Shown piece after piece: positions 60,893-64,000 of a stretch of DNA of 64,000 nt (position 1 is the stretch's first letter; every line of letters starts with the position of its first letter). The stretch comes from Gracilaria domingensis (Eukaryota; Rhodophyta; Florideophyceae; Gracilariales; Gracilariaceae): the NCBI GenBank assembly GCA_022539475.1, contig VCMS01000001.1:62001-126000 (forward strand), in the 5' to 3' direction. A program made the position numbers and the translations under genes. The notes beneath the pieces are model-generated. The model was not told the DNA's origin and searched no databases. It saw nothing but the letters and a program-made list of their open reading frames with translations.

Positions 60893-61624
60893 TGGGGTAG
60901 TAGTGCACGAAGCTGAAAACGAAAGCTGTAGATTCTAAGCATGGGACGGGAAGAAGAGGAAGTGGTCTTTGGCCGTGCGCTGATGGATGCGGTGTCGAAG
61001 TGGCGCCAAGCACGAGTACGAGCGTACCCTCGGTAGCAAGCAAAGCAGGAAACCAGCAGCGGGCGGCTCAAGGTGGTCACGAAAAAGGTGCGCAACGTGC
61101 ATCTTCACACAGCTCACGGCGCGGACTTGCATACCGCTTGTTTCAAATTTCAAAAATTCGATTCCGGGCTATTTAGCGCACTTTGGTCTTAACTTGGATC
61201 CGAAATGCCGCGTGATACGTTGAACAAACCAATCACCACCTGCACCGTCTCTACACTCGAGACTCGACCTGATCAAGTCCCCTATTGCTCCCGTGATTGC
61301 AAACTTGGCATGAACCAGACCCAAAGGTATGAGTCAAACAAAACTTATGACCCAGAGCATGTGCCTGGCTTTCTTGCTCCTGAACGGTCATACGTCTTGT
61401 CAGCCCAACATATCGAATCTATCCGCTTCACCGGGTAATGAATGGAACTCGTCTCTCTGAACGAACACTACTTTCGGCACCCGCCATGAACTGATCCATG
61501 AGTCTCGACTGGAGACTCGAGTCAAGATCTACGAAGGTATAGTATGGTAAACAGAGAGGGTGCAATGTATTGTTACTGTTTTGAAATCTCAGATTTCTCG
61601 AAACTCCGATTGTGCAGGATGCCA
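60893..61624. other. Intergenic, no gene seen
   Basis: About 0.7 kb between the WD40 start and the GCP3 stop; promoter and 3' UTR sequence only. Confidence 0.5.
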
Positions 61625-64000
61625 TTATTCCACTTCGTCAACACCCGCGCTCCGTGCGTCTGTCCCACCCATTTTCTGTAACGCATACCTCGAATAATAC
61701 TTATTGTAATCCAAGCGAGACACTAGGAACACACATGTATCCACAATTTTAGAGTGAGTTTTCAGAACGTTCAAGAACCCGTCGGAAGAATTCAGGAACG
61801 CCTCTTCTAGCCTTGTCACTTCTTCTATCAAGCCATCCAGTCCTTGTCCTTCTGCTACTTCTTCCTCACTGATCATAATACCCTTCAAACGATGGTCACG
61901 AACAATGCCGCAAACTCGTTTTTGCAAATCTTCAAATACAAGCACCGTCTCTAGTACCTTTTGAAGTTCTACAGCGACATACCTACTCCTGTCTGATAGC
62001 AACGTCCGGTCCTTGATAGCGGTTAAGTACTTCGAATGCGCATAAATCATCCCGTCCAAATCGTCTGCTTCTGACATTTCACGCTCTAGTACTGACCAGG
62101 AGCCCTCGAGCACTTCAACAGTGCAGTAGTGTTGCAAGTTGTGTACCAAATGTGTCATCTTCATTCTGAGAAAGTGAAGCCGTTTCAGAACGGCACTCAG
62201 TTCGGTTGGCAACTTCAAGTGATATCCTTTAACCATGGATGTCGCTCTCCTTCTCTCATCTAAATCTCGAAGGTTCATGTAGGCGTCAACCATCAGATGG
62301 TCCAAGCGTTTAAGTTGCCACAGAAACCTAAATATTAGCCGGTATGCATCCATCACCTTGACGGAGAATATCGTATTCAAAGGGGCATCCTCGACTCGAT
62401 AAGTCAGGGAGAAAATGTCCCAACCAACCTTGCTCTTGTTCTCTAGGGACAAGAGTTGCACATCGAGTCGTTCCAAGATTTCATTGTCTGTTTCATCGTT
62501 AAAGCTCGACGACGATTGAAGAGCGTTGTCCACGATGCCCGTCAAATTGCTTCTGAGGATGTCCCCACTTCCATCCAATACGGGGGCTAGCCCATCCATT
62601 AAAGCTTGAGTAAAATCCCCTTGAGACAAAAGCAAGTATCTCTTGATGGCCCCAAAGTGATAACTTAAATCGAATTTCTCGAAGAAGAGTTCCTTCAGAC
62701 GGCCACTCGCTGAGTTTCTTGTCTTCTCGATTATTTCTCTAACTATATCTCTGTGAAATCTCGGATCCCCATCAATCATAGGATCGTTCCCACAAGTCAG
62801 GGAATTAACCAAGGAAGCATGAGAGTAATCTACCCATTCTCCATCACCACAACATCGACGAAGAAATGCAATAGACTTACCAGTCAAGAGAGCTTTCTGG
62901 GCTAATGCTGGTTCGATGCCTCCGGGAAGCATATGCTTTCTCAGTTTGAACAATCCCCACCAAATCCTGTGACTCGCAGTCGACGCTTCGTTGGGTCCAC
63001 CTGCAAGGCCATGTGCAATACCGCCTTCTTCCATTAACATAGCGGCCGTGTGCGGTGCTGGTTTCATTGTTGCTGCAACTCTCGGGTCTTTCATAATGAA
63101 GAACTCATCATCTGAGTCTTGAAGAACACCTTCCGAAAGCCATCTTATCAGCATCTTGTTTAGGGGAGCTGCAGTACTGGTTATTATGCGAGACATCATG
63201 TCGCTGATTTCCGCTCCGACGTAGTCACGTCTTCTTCTTTTGAGATGGGCAAGCACCTGGCCACCACACAAAGGCCTCGTTTCATCACAAAGTAGTGCAA
63301 GCCATCGCAGACGAGGCTTTTCCCGTGCCGCCCATACGAAAATTTGCCGGAGGTTATGTTCTTCGCTTACCTCATCTCCGAGATTAGATCTATCATGCTT
63401 CCCTCGTAGAGTTACTAAACTTCGATAGTAAATGTCCATCTCACGTACTATGGCCCGACACATGTTCTTGGTGACAAGCCCTTTTTGATTCCTCTCATCG
63501 TCTTCCACCCTTCTGCGAATTACGCGAAACAAGAAACCTACCTCTCCCACGCAATAAACGATATCATGCACTGGGCGAGATAAAGCTGTATTCGCAGTCA
63601 GCGCAACGGAAACAGCTTCATCATGATCATCCCCATTGAATTTCAAAATTGATCCGTTCTCGCCTTGGACAATAAGAAGGAGGTCTTTCGCCAGTTTCTT
63701 CTCTAGGGATTGGTTGTTCAGAGTAAATTTGTTTGTGGATGTTTGGGGAGTGATGGAGGAAATAAGACCTTCTTGGGGTGTACCTCCGGTGCTCTTTTCC
63801 AGACAAACTTTAGTCGATGACTTCCGAGTAGACTCCAGTTCTAAGGATTCGGATCGTTCTTCGTCACTTGAATGAGAGAGGGCTCCTAAGGGGTCAATCT
63901 CAATATCTGGTTTAGATTCGAAAGGATTCAATGAAACTCTTGGCGATGCAATGATATTGGTGCCCAGCTTTTCATTATCATAACTTGCACTTGGTTCGGC
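61625..64000 (-). CDS. GCP3: Gamma-tubulin complex component 3 (GCP3), 5' partial
   Basis: GCP3 binds gamma-tubulin in the small complex that nucleates microtubules. At least 791 residues are visible, and the frame stays open without an ATG to the right edge, so the N-terminus is outside the window. The family order is clear: LLLIVQGENGSILKFNGDDH, RPVHDIVYCVGEVGFLFRVI, MCRAIVREMDIYYRSLVTL, LRQIFVWAAREKPRLRWLAL, CGGQVLAHLKRRRRDYVGAE, then MLIRWLSEGVLQDSDDEFFI, all of the first GRIP domain. The second GRIP domain has LKRYLLLSQGDFTQALMDGL and YRLIFRFLWQLKRLDHLMVD. Human GCP3 has 907 residues. It is a single exon as far as seen. Confidence 0.92.
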   Translation of the reverse strand, partial: AEPSASYDNEKLGTNIIASPRVSLNPFESKPDIEIDPLGALSHSSDEERSESLELESTRKSSTKVCLEKSTGGTPQEGLISSITPQTSTNKFTLNNQSLEKKLAKDLLLIVQGENGSILKFNGDDHDEAVSVALTANTALSRPVHDIVYCVGEVGFLFRVIRRRVEDDERNQKGLVTKNMCRAIVREMDIYYRSLVTLRGKHDRSNLGDEVSEEHNLRQIFVWAAREKPRLRWLALLCDETRPLCGGQVLAHLKRRRRDYVGAEISDMMSRIITSTAAPLNKMLIRWLSEGVLQDSDDEFFIMKDPRVAATMKPAPHTAAMLMEEGGIAHGLAGGPNEASTASHRIWWGLFKLRKHMLPGGIEPALAQKALLTGKSIAFLRRCCGDGEWVDYSHASLVNSLTCGNDPMIDGDPRFHRDIVREIIEKTRNSASGRLKELFFEKFDLSYHFGAIKRYLLLSQGDFTQALMDGLAPVLDGSGDILRSNLTGIVDNALQSSSSFNDETDNEILERLDVQLLSLENKSKVGWDIFSLTYRVEDAPLNTIFSVKVMDAYRLIFRFLWQLKRLDHLMVDAYMNLRDLDERRRATSMVKGYHLKLPTELSAVLKRLHFLRMKMTHLVHNLQHYCTVEVLEGSWSVLEREMSEADDLDGMIYAHSKYLTAIKDRTLLSDRSRYVAVELQKVLETVLVFEDLQKRVCGIVRDHRLKGIMISEEEVAEGQGLDGLIEEVTRLEEAFLNSSDGFLNVLKTHSKIVDTCVFLVSRLDYNKYYSRYALQKMGGTDARSAGVDEVE

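Overview
This looks like a nuclear contig from a photosynthetic eukaryote, most likely a mesophilic red alga. Most long reading frames are uninterrupted by introns. The few introns I can support are short (66 and 77 nt) with GTATGT-type donors and CTAAC-type branch sites. Plastid-type proteins (DUF4079, a DUF760-like protein, organellar HflX and a PRXL2 protein with a presequence) sit beside eukaryotic housekeeping genes. A tRNA-Leu gene carries about 16 extra bases in its D-loop, a disruption known from red algal nuclear tRNA genes. The species cannot be fixed from the sequence alone.

Layout. 1-4.1 kb: the 3' part of a Cys/Lys/Ser-rich membrane protein, a TMEM14-like membrane protein and a glycine amidinotransferase-like enzyme. 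6-10.9 kb: listerin (LTN1), the ribosome quality-control E3 ligase. 12.4-13.4 kb: a probable unrecognised multi-exon gene. 13.9-20.6 kb: a PEMT-type phospholipid methyltransferase, tRNA-Leu(UAA), a membrane-anchored cyclophilin, a class I/II aminotransferase and an AAGAB-like adaptin-binding protein. 21.6-30 kb: two secreted CAP/SCP paralogues flanking a CAMKL-type kinase with a KA1-like tail. 30-33.4 kb: a gene-empty block. 33.4-39.8 kb: a compact cluster with a NUDT22-like Nudix hydrolase, DUF4079, LYRM7/MZM1, HflX and a hemerythrin-fold protein with a degenerate metal site. 42.6-45.8 kb: a DUF760-like two-exon gene, a DCXR-like SDR and a mitochondrial bS21 gene. 48.6-48.9 kb: a decayed phospholipid scramblase fragment, then a RING protein. 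50-54.9 kb: a mobile element. 56.4-64 kb: PRXL2, a WD40/coiled-coil protein and GCP3, which runs off the right edge.

The most unusual region is 50.05-54.89 kb. A tyrosine-recombinase gene and a divergent partner gene with a possible GCR1_C-like DNA-binding region are flanked by two arrays of the same 161-bp repeat in opposite orientation. Each repeat holds three long palindromes, and all three have nearly the same asymmetric 5-nt centre (GCGAG, GCAAG, ACGAG). That arm-spacer-arm layout resembles tyrosine-recombinase crossover sites. I interpret the block as a Crypton-like DNA transposon that carries or creates its own inverted satellite arrays.

Several genes begin with frames that are open upstream of the first ATG. 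I used the first plausible ATG and say so where it matters. Function calls come from remembered family motifs; no search was run.
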